From: Vibrio maritimus
Lineage (GTDB): Bacteria; Pseudomonadota; Gammaproteobacteria; Enterobacterales; Vibrionaceae
Assembly (NCBI RefSeq): GCF_021441885.1
Contig: NZ_CP090439.1
Coordinates: 744,001-808,000, forward strand
Reading direction: 5' to 3'
Length of the DNA stretch: 64,000 bases
Positions 18,400 through 27,264 of this stretch are shown here, in pieces (position 1 is the stretch's first letter; every line of letters begins with the position of its first letter). The position numbers were made by a program, and so were the translations under genes. Below the pieces are notes generated by a model, which saw only the letters and a program-made list of their open reading frames with translations, was not told the origin of the DNA and ran no database searches.

Positions 18400-19047
18400 C
18401 TAGTTCCAGAAGCGATCAATTTGATCTCGCAGCGCTTCGGCCGTTGCCTTCCCGTTCTCACCCGCTAGTGCACGACCAGCAATGAAGGTCTTCGCTTTGA
18501 TGCCTTCAAACAAGTAGATATCTTCAGGCACGATGCCGCCTGTAATTGAGAGTTCAATGCCCAAATCGGACAACTGACGCATTTTAACCAGATCAACCTC
18601 AGTCCAGCCCACACCAGCAAGCTCAGCATCTCTTGAGCGGTGGTAAATCGCTTGTTTGATGCCGAGATCAACCCACGCCTTAGCATCTTCCATCGTCCAG
18701 TTGCCGTAAATCTCAATTTGGATTTCGCCATTGAACTCATCGGCGACTTTTTTACAAGCACCAATAGTCGCGATATGTGCAGCAGCAGAAACCGTGATCC
18801 AATCAGCGCCTGCTTCAAATGCAAGCTTAGATAAAATAGCGCCACCGTCTGTGGTTTTCATGTCACAGACCAAAATATGATCCGGGTGATTCTTTCTCAG
18901 CGTTTTTACCGCATTCATACCCTCAGCAAAGGCTAGAATGGTGCCAACCTCGATAACATCGACAAAGCTCTCAACGTTTTTTGCTACTTCAATCGCAGCA
19001 GGTAATTGTGTTTGGTCGAGTGCGATTTGAATAATTGGTTTAGTCAT
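18400..19047 (-). CDS. ulaD: 3-keto-L-gulonate-6-phosphate decarboxylase UlaD
   Basis: OMP-decarboxylase-superfamily enzyme that removes CO2 from 3-keto-L-gulonate 6-phosphate to give L-xylulose 5-phosphate. Visible are the superfamily motif DMKTTDGG near residue 62 (metal-binding and catalytic acidic and basic residues), IEIYGNWT and the C-terminal phosphate loop ITGGIVPED followed by FIAGRAL. The length of 215 residues equals the family norm. It lies between a Cof-type phosphatase (5 bases) and ulaE. Confidence 0.94.
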   Translation of the reverse strand: MTKPIIQIALDQTQLPAAIEVAKNVESFVDVIEVGTILAFAEGMNAVKTLRKNHPDHILVCDMKTTDGGAILSKLAFEAGADWITVSAAAHIATIGACKKVADEFNGEIQIEIYGNWTMEDAKAWVDLGIKQAIYHRSRDAELAGVGWTEVDLVKMRQLSDLGIELSITGGIVPEDIYLFEGIKAKTFIAGRALAGENGKATAEALRDQIDRFWN

Positions 19048-19052
19048 CTTAC

Positions 19053-19874
19053 TTATCCTTTAATAATTTCACGTAGTAGACGGGCAAGACCGTCTTCATT
19101 GTTATTGGTTTTACAGGTAATTTTTGCGCTCTTTTTTACCGTCTCGTCAGCATTTTTCATCGCCACACCCAACCCTGCGTACTCAAGCATTGAGATGTCA
19201 TTGTGGTTGTCTCCTGCGGCAATAACGTGGTGTGCCTCGTAGCCAAGTGCTTTTACATATTGTCCGAGACGTTTACCTTTACTGTTGCCCTTGGCAGCAA
19301 AATCGATTCGATTTGACCAAGAGCGCTCACCATTAAAATTGCGCTTAACCCAAGGCTGCTCGGACAACCTTTGCACTGAGCTTGGTGCGCCTTCTACAAC
19401 AAACTTCCAGACATACTCGCTTTGCTCGGCTAACTCGCTAAAAGAGTCAATTCTTCGAATTCGAGGTTGTTGTTCTTGAGGAAATCGTCCCGCCCAAGAT
19501 TCCAGCGCTTGCATGTAAGCGATAGGGTTAGCTCGGCTGTATGTCATCTCATGGGTTACATACATCACCAGTTTCATCTGAAACTCGGTCGCTAGCTCGA
19601 TAAAACGCTGCGCATCAGATTTGGCTATCGCGTTATGCTCTAGAACCTCATCCTTTTGATAGTCATAAACATAGGTACCGTTGCAACAAATGATTGGTGT
19701 CGTTAACCCCAATTCCTGGTAGAACGGCTTCGCTGCCGTATGATGACGCCCGGTGACAATAACAACGTGACAATGTTGCTGAGCACGTTGAATTTCTACT
19801 TTCACATCGGGGTGAATCGTATGCTCGTCCGTTAGAACCGTTCCATCTAAATCCAGTGCAAGTACCTTATACAT
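19053..19874 (-). CDS. Cof-type HAD phosphatase inside the ula operon
   Basis: Haloacid-dehalogenase-fold sugar phosphatase of the Cof/YidA type, about 273 residues. Motif I is DLDGTVLTD with the nucleophile Asp near residue 8; motif II is the TGRHH region; motif IV is AAGDNHNDISM. ATG 19874 is chosen: GAGG is 7 bases upstream and it starts 4 bases after ulaF ends; the longer frame would run deep into ulaF. It is not part of the E. coli ula operon. A clear paralogue (25463-26281) lies on the other side of the regulon. It probably acts on a phosphorylated pathway intermediate, perhaps to relieve sugar-phosphate stress. Confidence 0.88.
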   Translation of the reverse strand: MYKVLALDLDGTVLTDEHTIHPDVKVEIQRAQQHCHVVIVTGRHHTAAKPFYQELGLTTPIICCNGTYVYDYQKDEVLEHNAIAKSDAQRFIELATEFQMKLVMYVTHEMTYSRANPIAYMQALESWAGRFPQEQQPRIRRIDSFSELAEQSEYVWKFVVEGAPSSVQRLSEQPWVKRNFNGERSWSNRIDFAAKGNSKGKRLGQYVKALGYEAHHVIAAGDNHNDISMLEYAGLGVAMKNADETVKKSAKITCKTNNNEDGLARLLREIIKG

Positions 19875-19878
19875 CTCG

Positions 19879-20571
19879 TTACCTCTGTCCGTAGTAGGCG
19901 TTGTCGCCGTGCTTGCGCAAATAGTGTTTGTCAGAAAGCTCAGGTTGAATCTTAATGCCGCTGTTGAGTGAGCGAGTGGCGAGAGCCATAGCGGAAATCT
20001 CTTCCAGAACGACAGCATTGTGCACAGCGTCGTGACCATTTTTGCCCCACGAGAAGGGCGCATGACCGGCGACTATGACGCTAGGAATAGACATAGGGTC
20101 TATTTCACGCTGAGCGAACTCTTCAACAATGACCAAACCCGTATTGCGCTCATACTCCCCTGCAATCTCGGCTTTAGTTAGCTTGCGAGTACAAGGAATA
20201 TCCCCATAGAAATAGTCGGCGTGAGTAGTGCCAAGTGACGGTATGTCTATCCCAGCCTGGGCCCAAATAGTCGCGCTGCGCGAGTGTGTATGAACAATGC
20301 CACCAATCTCAGGGAACGCACGGTAAAGCTCTACATGAGTATCGGTGTCGCTGGATGGGTTTAGATCCCCTTCAATACGGCGTCCCTCAAGATCGATGAC
20401 CACTATGTCGTCGACTTTCATGTCATCGTATTCCACACCAGAAGGCTTGATGGCAATAACGCCCAACTCTCTGTCAATTTCAGAGACATTGCCCCAAGTA
20501 AACGTCACCAAACCGTATTTAGGTAAGGCTAAGTTTGCCGCTAGGACTCGTTGTTTTAACGCTTGATACAT
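19879..20571 (-). CDS. ulaF: L-ribulose-5-phosphate 4-epimerase UlaF
   Basis: Class II aldolase/AraD-fold zinc enzyme that makes D-xylulose 5-phosphate, the last step of ascorbate catabolism. The metal ligands appear in GGIVHTHSRSATIWAQAG (two His) and the C-terminal VAGHAPFSWG (His). The N-terminal KYGLVTFTWGNVSEID and KPSGVEYDDM are typical of AraD/UlaF. The length of 230 residues is normal. The GGAGG ribosome site is 4 bases from ATG. The operon context favours ulaF over araD or sgbE. Confidence 0.92.
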   Translation of the reverse strand: MYQALKQRVLAANLALPKYGLVTFTWGNVSEIDRELGVIAIKPSGVEYDDMKVDDIVVIDLEGRRIEGDLNPSSDTDTHVELYRAFPEIGGIVHTHSRSATIWAQAGIDIPSLGTTHADYFYGDIPCTRKLTKAEIAGEYERNTGLVIVEEFAQREIDPMSIPSVIVAGHAPFSWGKNGHDAVHNAVVLEEISAMALATRSLNSGIKIQPELSDKHYLRKHGDNAYYGQR

Positions 20572-20581
20572 AACGCCTCCG

Positions 20582-21061
20582 TTACGCCATTTCAGCGGCT
20601 AACGCTTCATCGATAACGTGATAGATGTCTTCTTTCGTTTTGCAGCGACGCAGTTTGTCGAGATCAACGCCAGTTTCACTGTCTTCATCATCGAGTACTT
20701 GCGTTACCTCCATTAGCCCTTCCATGTGCTCATCTGAAGAGCTGCCAGCTAGAGTAATGAGAACATCGACTGGCTCATCTTCACCTTCAAAGTAAACAGG
20801 GGTATCTAGCGTCACTAGCGCAAATGCCGTTCGAACAACACCGTCTTCTGGTCTTGCATGAGGAAGGGCGAGATTTGGAGCAATACAGATGTAAGGACCA
20901 AGCTTCTCTACGCTACTGATGATAGCGGTATGGTACGAAGGCTTAATTGCACCAGAGGCAATCAGCATATCCGTTCCTAGCGTTATCGCTTCTCGCCAGT
21001 CAGTCGCAGAGGCGTGAAGTAGAATAGAGTTGTTTTCGATCAGGGATTGCTTCAGGGCCAT
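20582..21061 (-). CDS. ulaC: Ascorbate PTS enzyme IIA component UlaC
   Basis: Cytoplasmic phosphocarrier of the L-ascorbate PTS; it takes phosphate from HPr and passes it to the IIB domain. It belongs to the mannitol/fructose-type IIA fold, with the phosphorylated His in NLALPHARPEDGV, about residue 68. Length 159 residues. AGGAG lies 8 bases before ATG. It is placed between the fused IIC-IIB gene and ulaF. Confidence 0.92.
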   Translation of the reverse strand: MALKQSLIENNSILLHASATDWREAITLGTDMLIASGAIKPSYHTAIISSVEKLGPYICIAPNLALPHARPEDGVVRTAFALVTLDTPVYFEGEDEPVDVLITLAGSSSDEHMEGLMEVTQVLDDEDSETGVDLDKLRRCKTKEDIYHVIDEALAAEMA

Positions 21062-21116
21062 GTTATATCTCCTTTATTGGGTCAGGATTTACCTGACCCA
21101 TTTCAATAGGTTGTTA

Positions 21117-22877
21117 TTATTTTTGAGTGGCAAAGTTGGTGTTGATAATGTCGAGGAGCTCATCACCAAACGAGTTAGGGTTCAGCATGTTTTGCACGCC
21201 AAGTACAAACTTGCCTTCACCTGGTTCCATCTCTGCTGAGAGGTGTTTTGAGGATACTATGATGTCGGTCGACGCTAGCTTCGACTTGTAGTCAGAAACC
21301 GCGCATGAATCCATAACGTGTGGTACACCTTTCTTCTCTAGGTATTTACCGATCTTCATCTTCATCATCATTGATGAGCCTTGACCGTTACCACATACCG
21401 CTAGAATGCTTACTGGGCGCACGCCATCGCTTGCTTCAATCGCTTTGTTTACCGCTTCAATCACTTCTGGCTCTTCAGTCACAGTTACCGTGCCTAAGGC
21501 ATCTTCTTCTGCACGAAGTGTGCGTGATGCGAAGAACATGTAGACACCAGCTAGAGCAACGAGAACGAAGAAGAACATGCTAGACGTTGATAGACCTTGC
21601 ATGATTGGTGGGAAAATCAATGCCCAGTCAGCCATACCCATCCAGCCACTGAATTCGGTGCCTTGCTGCGTGAACAAGTGAATTGCCCAAGCCGAACCCA
21701 CTACTTCGATGATGCCCATCACGAAACAGATCTTCATCACCGCTTTCCAGCCACCGAAGTGGTTTGCGAACACACCGATCGTCGCGTTTGAGAAGAACAT
21801 TGGGATAAAGCCAGGAATGATCATGATTGGAGCATCAAACGCCAGCATTGCAAGTACCGCAACGAATTGACCGATAGCACCCCACATGAAACCAAACACC
21901 ATCGCGTTTGGAGAGAATGCATAGATAGCCGCACAATCGATGGCCAATACAGCATTAGGAATAACGCGCTCTGAAATACCTTTAAATGCTTCTGAAAGCT
22001 CGGCAACGAACATACGTACACCAGCAACAATAACCTGAATAGCAACCGCAAACTTAAGACCAGTTTCTAGGATGTAGATAGTCCAGTGTGTGCTGCCTGC
22101 CATGGTTTGTAGATTATCCAAACCGAATGACAACAGGATAATGCCGAAGAATACCGTCATTACGATAGCCGTAGCCGCAATGCTATCGTGGAAAATGTGC
22201 AACCACTTAGGGAGTTCAAGTTTGTCAACGCTGTCATTTTTGTCACCTAGCTTCGGTGCCACTTTAGTTGCAATCCACGACGCAACTTGCTGTTGGTGAC
22301 CGATTGAGAAGCCCGCACCACCGGTGACCTCTTCAGTAGGCTTGAACATGATGTTGGCGGAAATACCCCAATAAAGCGCCATCAATACAGCGGAATAAAT
22401 GATGGTTTCCCACATGGTTGCGCCAAGCACGAAATAGAATACTGCAATCAAACCCGCTTGCTGGAACATGATGTGTCCGGTCAGCATGATGGTTCGAATA
22501 CCAGTCACTCGGCGGAAAAGAACGAGTAGGATGTTGATCGCCAGTGCGAGTAATACCGCATAGCCAACCCAGGAGTAGTTGTCGCCCATGGTTTCCATCG
22601 TTGCCATCATTGACGTGTAAGGGTCAATGACGGAGCCGGTCAGCCCATGGAACTCTGAAAGTTTCTCAATCACTGGTTTAAAACCAGCAACAAGTGTGCC
22701 CGCTCCCACTTGTACCAGCATGAAGCCGACAATAGTTTTGATGGTGCCTTTAATTATTGTGGTGCCGTCACGTCTAAGTAGCCAGTAACCAATACAAGTT
22801 ACCAAACCCAGTAGTAGCGGCGCTTTTGTCATTACTTGACTGTAAAATATGTAGAAGATGTCGTATAGAAACTCCAT
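21117..22877 (-). CDS. ulaA: Ascorbate PTS permease IIC fused to IIB (UlaA-UlaB)
   Basis: Inner-membrane L-ascorbate transporter of 586 residues. The first 460 or so form the IIC channel with about 11 membrane segments (for example the region of GYWLLRRDG and the loop GFKPVIEKLSEFHGLTGSV). The C-terminal 95 residues are the IIB domain, with the phosphorylated Cys near residue 495 in ILAVCGNGQGSS. In E. coli these are two genes, ulaA and ulaB; here they are one polypeptide, an arrangement also known in other bacteria. First gene of the operon, divergent from ulaR. Confidence 0.93.
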   Translation of the reverse strand: MEFLYDIFYIFYSQVMTKAPLLLGLVTCIGYWLLRRDGTTIIKGTIKTIVGFMLVQVGAGTLVAGFKPVIEKLSEFHGLTGSVIDPYTSMMATMETMGDNYSWVGYAVLLALAINILLVLFRRVTGIRTIMLTGHIMFQQAGLIAVFYFVLGATMWETIIYSAVLMALYWGISANIMFKPTEEVTGGAGFSIGHQQQVASWIATKVAPKLGDKNDSVDKLELPKWLHIFHDSIAATAIVMTVFFGIILLSFGLDNLQTMAGSTHWTIYILETGLKFAVAIQVIVAGVRMFVAELSEAFKGISERVIPNAVLAIDCAAIYAFSPNAMVFGFMWGAIGQFVAVLAMLAFDAPIMIIPGFIPMFFSNATIGVFANHFGGWKAVMKICFVMGIIEVVGSAWAIHLFTQQGTEFSGWMGMADWALIFPPIMQGLSTSSMFFFVLVALAGVYMFFASRTLRAEEDALGTVTVTEEPEVIEAVNKAIEASDGVRPVSILAVCGNGQGSSMMMKMKIGKYLEKKGVPHVMDSCAVSDYKSKLASTDIIVSSKHLSAEMEPGEGKFVLGVQNMLNPNSFGDELLDIINTNFATQK

Positions 22878-23241
22878 ATTCTTGCCCCTTGGTGATGTTT
22901 TATATTTATGTGTAGGTCAGAAATTTTCTGTGTTGTTTTCACTGATATCTGTTCAGCTTTTGCTCACACAATAAACATTACCAATCATAAGTAATCATTC
23001 AATGCTCATTTGTGATTGCTTTGATTTTTGTCAATTTTCGTTTGTGGGAAACGTATTTTTTGCCACACGGATCACCATAAAATCAAACAAACCTTACAAA
23101 ACAACAACTTATAATATTTTGGTGACTCACATCCCACTTTTAGTTGTACAGAATTTGACACTCACTCATGAGCAAAATACAATCATTAAAAGTCATAAAT
23201 AATCACCAAGTAATCACTTGATGACCAATTGGGGTGATAAC
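22878..23241. promoter_or_regulatory. Divergent ulaA/ulaR control region
   Basis: A 364-base AT-rich intergenic region without a gene. CAAGTAATCACTTG (23207-23220) is a 14-base palindrome just before ulaR, and a related AAGTAATCA occurs near 22990, so GTAATCA may be part of a UlaR operator. No strong match to a CRP site was found. The operator assignment is inference. Confidence 0.4.
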
Positions 23242-23997
23242 ATGAATGAATTACAACGACATGATGGAATTCTGTCGCTTCTTGATGAGAAAAGAGTCAT
23301 CAACGTTGCGCACATTATTGAGAGTTTTGATGTCTCACCAGCTACGGCACGACGTGATATCGCTAAACTCGATGAGCTAGGAAAGCTAAAGAAAGTCAGA
23401 AATGGCGCTGAACGCATTGAGGCAAAACGTAAAAACTGGAGCCCTCTTAATATCGACACTACTGACCACTATCACGAGAAGTCACGTATCGCCGTAAAAG
23501 CAGCGTCTCTTTGCCAGCCTGGGGATAGTGTCGTGATCAACTGTGGTTCTACCGCCTTTTTGTTGGGGCAAGAACTCTGTCAGCAAGACGTGCAGATCGT
23601 AACCAACTACTTCCCACTCGCAAGCTACTTGATAAATGAAGATCATGAAGACGTGATAATTATTGGTGGTCAGTACAACAAGGCACAGAATATATTCTTA
23701 AACCCTTCTCCCAATTCACTTGGCGGCTATGCCGGCCATTGGATGTTTACCAGTGGCAAAGGCTTAACAGAAGCTGGGCTCTATAAAGCGGACATGCTGA
23801 CAGCGGTATCAGAGCAACAAATGCTCGAGCAAATCGACAAATTGGTCGTTGTGGTAGATAGCTCAAAAATCGGCAATCGTACCGGCATGCTGTTTTGCCC
23901 ATCCAACAAAATAGACATTCTAATAACCGGCAAAGATGCTGATCCTGCCGTGATTGAAGCCATTCAAGATGGCGGTACGGAAGTTCTACTGGTTTAA
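23242..23997 (+). CDS. ulaR: DeoR-family repressor UlaR
   Basis: Repressor of the ascorbate genes, about 251 residues. The N-terminal DeoR winged helix (LLDEKRVINVAHIIESFDVS, then PATARRDIAKLDELGKL) is followed by the sugar-phosphate sensor domain with VINCGSTAFLLG and VVVVDSSKIGNRTGM. In E. coli, UlaR binds L-ascorbate 6-phosphate and is released from DNA. ATG 23242 is preferred, with GGGGTGAT just upstream. Here it is transcribed toward ulaG and divergent from ulaA, unlike the E. coli order ulaR-ulaG/ulaA. Confidence 0.9.
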   Translation: MNELQRHDGILSLLDEKRVINVAHIIESFDVSPATARRDIAKLDELGKLKKVRNGAERIEAKRKNWSPLNIDTTDHYHEKSRIAVKAASLCQPGDSVVINCGSTAFLLGQELCQQDVQIVTNYFPLASYLINEDHEDVIIIGGQYNKAQNIFLNPSPNSLGGYAGHWMFTSGKGLTEAGLYKADMLTAVSEQQMLEQIDKLVVVVDSSKIGNRTGMLFCPSNKIDILITGKDADPAVIEAIQDGGTEVLLV

Positions 23998-24027
23998 ATA
24001 AAAACAAAGAAACAACAATCTAGCCCA

Positions 24028-24053
24028 AGTGTTCCTTTCATTTAAGGAACGCT
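24028..24053 (+). other. Stable hairpin between ulaR and ulaG
   Basis: AGTGTTCCTT and AAGGAACGCT pair over 10 positions (one G-U) around TCATTT. There is no T-tract, so a simple terminator is unlikely; an mRNA processing or stability element that uncouples ulaG from ulaR is possible. Confidence 0.45.
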
Positions 24054-24105
24054 CGGCACCCTACATCCAAAATTAATCCAATTTATTGAAATAAAAGGTA
24101 TTGTT

Positions 24106-25173
24106 ATGAGCAACGTAAACGAAATCACTCGCGAATCATGGATCCTAAACACATTTCCTGAGTGGGGAACTTGGCTAAACGAAGAGATTGAAAACACCAA
24201 GGTAGAGCCGAACACTTTCTCTATGTGGTGGCTAGGCTGTACGGGTATCTGGCTAAAAAGCGAAGGCAATACCAATGTTTCGATCGACTTTTGGTGTGGC
24301 ACGGGTAAGAAAACTCAGAAAAACCAGTTTATGAAAAACCAGCATCAAATGATGCGTATGGGTGGTGTAGAAGCCCTTCAGCCTAACCTTCGCACAGCGA
24401 TCTTCCCTCTTGATCCTTTTGCTATCAAAGAGATTGATGCGGTAATGGCTTCACACGATCACGCTGATCATATCGATGTTAACGTAGCGGCAGCGGTTCT
24501 TCAGAACTGTGGCAGTCACGTGAAGTTCATCGGTCCACAAGCCTGTGTTGACCTATGGATGGGCTGGGGTGTGCCAGAGGATCGTTGCATCGTTGCTAAA
24601 GTTGGTGATGTGTTGGAAGTCGGTGATATGAAGATCCGTGTGTTGGACTCATTTGACCGCACCGCTTTGGTCACTCTGCCAGAAGGTACCTCTTCGTATG
24701 ACAAAGAGATTTTGGACGGCATGGACAAACGTGCAGTCAACTATCTGATCGAAACGTCTGGCGGCAGCGTTTACCATTCAGGTGACTCTCACTATTCAAA
24801 CTACTATGCCGCTCACGGAAATGAGTACCAAATCGATGTCGCCCTACTCTCTTACGGTGAAAACCCTCGCGGTGTGACCGACAAAATGACGTCATCAGAC
24901 ATTCTACGCGCCGCTGAGTCACTTGATTGTGAAGTAGTTATGCCATTCCACCACGATATTTGGGCGAACTTCCAGAACGATCCGCGCGAAATTGAGGTGC
25001 TGTGGAACATGAAGAAAGATCGCCTTCAATACGGTTTTGCTCCCTTCTTCTGGCAGGTAGGTGGTAAATATACCTATCCAACAGATAAAGGTCGTATGCA
25101 CTACCAACACTTCCGTGGATTTAAAGATATCTTTAAAAACGACCCAGAGCTGCCATATCGCGCTTTCCTATAA
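24106..25173 (+). CDS. ulaG: L-ascorbate-6-phosphate lactonase UlaG
   Basis: Metallo-beta-lactamase-fold lactonase that opens L-ascorbate 6-phosphate to 3-keto-L-gulonate 6-phosphate, the first cytoplasmic step after PTS uptake. The metal motif ASHDHADHIDVN is near residue 110, with further ligands in VYHSGDSHYSNYY and MPFHHDIWANF. The length of 355 residues agrees with E. coli UlaG. It lies 108 bases after ulaR and ends in a strong terminator. Confidence 0.95.
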   Translation: MSNVNEITRESWILNTFPEWGTWLNEEIENTKVEPNTFSMWWLGCTGIWLKSEGNTNVSIDFWCGTGKKTQKNQFMKNQHQMMRMGGVEALQPNLRTAIFPLDPFAIKEIDAVMASHDHADHIDVNVAAAVLQNCGSHVKFIGPQACVDLWMGWGVPEDRCIVAKVGDVLEVGDMKIRVLDSFDRTALVTLPEGTSSYDKEILDGMDKRAVNYLIETSGGSVYHSGDSHYSNYYAAHGNEYQIDVALLSYGENPRGVTDKMTSSDILRAAESLDCEVVMPFHHDIWANFQNDPREIEVLWNMKKDRLQYGFAPFFWQVGGKYTYPTDKGRMHYQHFRGFKDIFKNDPELPYRAFL

Positions 25174-25181
25174 CACACCAA

Positions 25182-25209
25182 GGGGGACTTTTTCGTCCCC
25201 CCTTTTTTT
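25182..25209 (+). terminator. Intrinsic terminator after ulaG
   Basis: GGGGGAC and GTCCCCC pair around TTTTTC and are followed by CTTTTTTT. The downstream small gene and phosphatase therefore depend on readthrough or on a promoter of their own. Confidence 0.92.
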
Positions 25210-25227
25210 GTTCAGAAAGGAGAGTCT

Positions 25228-25473
25228 ATGTTACTCAGGGAGTTTAAACATCACTTTGCGCTCGGTGATATCGAAGGCGCTATCGCTCTTAGAACTAGCC
25301 ACTCAAGGGGATACTACCTGCTCGTCATGAGCTCTAAATGGGGAGTGAATAGCTTCCTTGAAACAGGTCGCGACCTAACACCACGCCTATTTAAAACCCG
25401 TAGAGCCTTACTCAATACCGCAAACGCGATAGGTCTTGGTGCACATCAGATAGAGGTGCGAGATGAAATATAA
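25228..25473 (+). CDS. Small conserved-looking protein of unknown function
   Basis: Protein of 81 residues with a strong ribosome site (AAGGAGAGTCT before ATG) and an 11-base overlap with the next gene, so it looks translated and coupled to the phosphatase. It is basic in the middle (SRGYYLLVMSSKWG and LTPRLFKTRRALLNTANAIGL), with no membrane segment or signal peptide. I do not recognise the family. The context suggests an accessory role with the HAD phosphatase or ascorbate regulon. Confidence 0.7.
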   Translation: MLLREFKHHFALGDIEGAIALRTSHSRGYYLLVMSSKWGVNSFLETGRDLTPRLFKTRRALLNTANAIGLGAHQIEVRDEI

Positions 25474-26281
25474 GCTTGTAGCGATCGATCTCGATGGCAC
25501 CCTTCTGAACTCTCAAGGTGATATTTGGCCCGAAGTCGTTAAACAGATTAAAACCCTGTCTAATGATATACATTTTATCCTTACGACAGGACGCCATCAC
25601 TCGACCGTCGTGTTTTATCACCAACAATTAGGTCTCCAAACACCCATTATTTGCTGCAATGGCTCTTATCTCTACGACGTTACCAGTGACAGATATAGCT
25701 ACGAAAGCGCAATCGATAAAACCGACGTAGACCACTTCCTTTCTAGATCTGAGAACTTGGATCTCATTGCCTACGCCGATGACAAAATCATATTGGAATA
25801 CCGTCACCCTGCTAACTACATCAACAAACTTGAAAAGTGGGGAGAGCACCTTCCTGAAGGCTTACAACCCAAAATTATTCGGGTCGACAGCGTAAAAGAA
25901 GAGGTCGTTGAGGCTAAGCAGGTTTGGACTTTCGTGACCGAGGGAACTGAGCAAGAGATATCGAGTATTCAGAATGATAGTCGTATCGTAAACCAGTTCA
26001 GCTTTGAACAGTCTTGGTATAACCGAATTGGATTTAATCGCAAAGGGAACAGCAAAGGTGTTCTGCTCTCAAAATTGATGACTGCTATGGGTATTTCACC
26101 CTTCGAAACCGCAGCGGTAGGTGACAATGACAATGATGTTTCGATGTTTGACGCTGTTGGTCTGCCTATCGCCATGAACAATGCAACCGATAAGCTCAAG
26201 CAACAGGCTCGCTATATAACGACTAGCAGCAACGATGATAACGGTATGCTAGAAGCACTCGATTTCATCAACAAACAATAA
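25463..26281 (+). CDS. Second Cof-type HAD phosphatase near ula genes
   Basis: HAD-fold phosphatase of 272 residues with motif I AIDLDGTLLNSQ, TGRHHSTV, and motif IV AAVGDNDNDVSMF. It is a clear paralogue of the phosphatase at 19053-19874: both share TGRHH, QLGL-TPIICCNG and the RKGNSKG/AKGNSKG stretch. It overlaps the small gene before it by 11 bases. The substrate is unknown; being placed after ulaG suggests a sugar phosphate of the same pathway. Confidence 0.87.
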   Translation: MKYKLVAIDLDGTLLNSQGDIWPEVVKQIKTLSNDIHFILTTGRHHSTVVFYHQQLGLQTPIICCNGSYLYDVTSDRYSYESAIDKTDVDHFLSRSENLDLIAYADDKIILEYRHPANYINKLEKWGEHLPEGLQPKIIRVDSVKEEVVEAKQVWTFVTEGTEQEISSIQNDSRIVNQFSFEQSWYNRIGFNRKGNSKGVLLSKLMTAMGISPFETAAVGDNDNDVSMFDAVGLPIAMNNATDKLKQQARYITTSSNDDNGMLEALDFINKQ

Positions 26282-26303
26282 GGGAGAGCATTCGCTCTCC
26301 CTT
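26280..26303. terminator. Bidirectional terminator between convergent genes
   Basis: AAGGGAGAGC and GCTCTCCCTT form a perfect 10-bp stem around ATTC, between the phosphatase (plus) and the thioesterase (minus). The T-tracts are short on both sides. Confidence 0.7.
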
Positions 26304-26311
26304 GTGAAAAC

Positions 26312-27112
26312 TCAATCAAATATAGCGATGCTCTGCCTGCTCACCGCCACTAATTCTCCCCGATTATTCCAAATATTCGCCTGCGCGTGGGCGTAGCCTT
26401 CAGCTGCCTGACGCGTGTGTGATTGATAAGCAAACCAATCTTCAGGCTGAACGGGACGATGAGGATGAATAAACTCTAAGTTCCACATCATAGAGCTCGC
26501 TGGCGCTGGTGTATCCATCATTTGCAGTACGCCGGGAGGCCATGCGTCGACTAAGCAAATGAGATGCGCATCAGAGATGAGTTTTGGTGCCACTTTAAAG
26601 CGCATCCAGCCCCATGTGTGGGAGTCTTTACTCCCGGTGAAAGGTAGATGTCCGCGAGCTAACGCTAAATCAATATGAGAGGTGTAGTTTGGCGCGCCCT
26701 GCTCGATGGTTGGAAATCTAGGAAGATCATCAGGCACTGGCATAATGTGGTTATCGTTATTTTTAACGACAATGCTAGAGTCACGATCTGCACCAAAACA
26801 ACCTTGTTGGAACACGGCAACCTTACCGTTTTGAATCAGTCGCGCACTCAGTTGAGAGACACTTTTTCCTTCACGAAGTACTTCTACTTCGAAGGTAAAC
26901 GGCACATCTACGAGTAAGGGTCCGACAAAATTTGTGTTGAGAGACCGTAAAACGCGCTCCCCACTAAGATGAGACTGCATCACGGTATACAGCAATGATG
27001 CGGATAATCCACCAAAAACCGTACGTCCTTGCCCCCACGACGCAGGGATCGACATATGCTCACCAGTTTGCGCGCAGAGCTTGGCTTTTGCTATTAATTC
27101 GTCGAAGTGCAT
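26312..27112 (-). CDS. Acyl-CoA thioesterase (double hot-dog, TesB-like)
   Basis: About 266 residues with two hot-dog domains, as in TesB-like thioesterases that hydrolyse acyl-CoA to fatty acid and CoA. The first domain begins PASWGQGRTVFGGLSASLLY; the helix motif with VFGGLSA is typical of the 'thioesterase family protein' group. The second domain carries the MMWNLEFIHPHRPVQPEDW region. ATG 27112 is chosen behind GGTGGGG; in-frame GTG codons lie just upstream. Single gene, divergent from zntB. The acyl chain preference is unknown. Confidence 0.82.
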   Translation of the reverse strand: MHFDELIAKAKLCAQTGEHMSIPASWGQGRTVFGGLSASLLYTVMQSHLSGERVLRSLNTNFVGPLLVDVPFTFEVEVLREGKSVSQLSARLIQNGKVAVFQQGCFGADRDSSIVVKNNDNHIMPVPDDLPRFPTIEQGAPNYTSHIDLALARGHLPFTGSKDSHTWGWMRFKVAPKLISDAHLICLVDAWPPGVLQMMDTPAPASSMMWNLEFIHPHRPVQPEDWFAYQSHTRQAAEGYAHAQANIWNNRGELVAVSRQSIAIFD

Positions 27113-27264
27113 CCCCACCACCTTATGTTAACGCCTTGTTACTTAACAATAACTGGTCGGATGGGTTGCTGCAAGAGGCGTAGCCTAATTTTGTTACACT
27201 TCACACACATATTGGATTAACATTTTATTATTAATACGTACAAACCATTAACCAAAGAGTCTCT

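Noticed and set aside
21808..21830. TGATCATGATTG in ulaA as an RctB site
   Set aside because: It lacks the TTTC tail at the right distance and codes for conserved membrane residues.
22878..23241. CRP site in the ula control region
   Set aside because: TGTGTTGTTTTCAC and TGTGATTGCTTTGATT were examined; one has the wrong spacing and the other lacks the right half-site.
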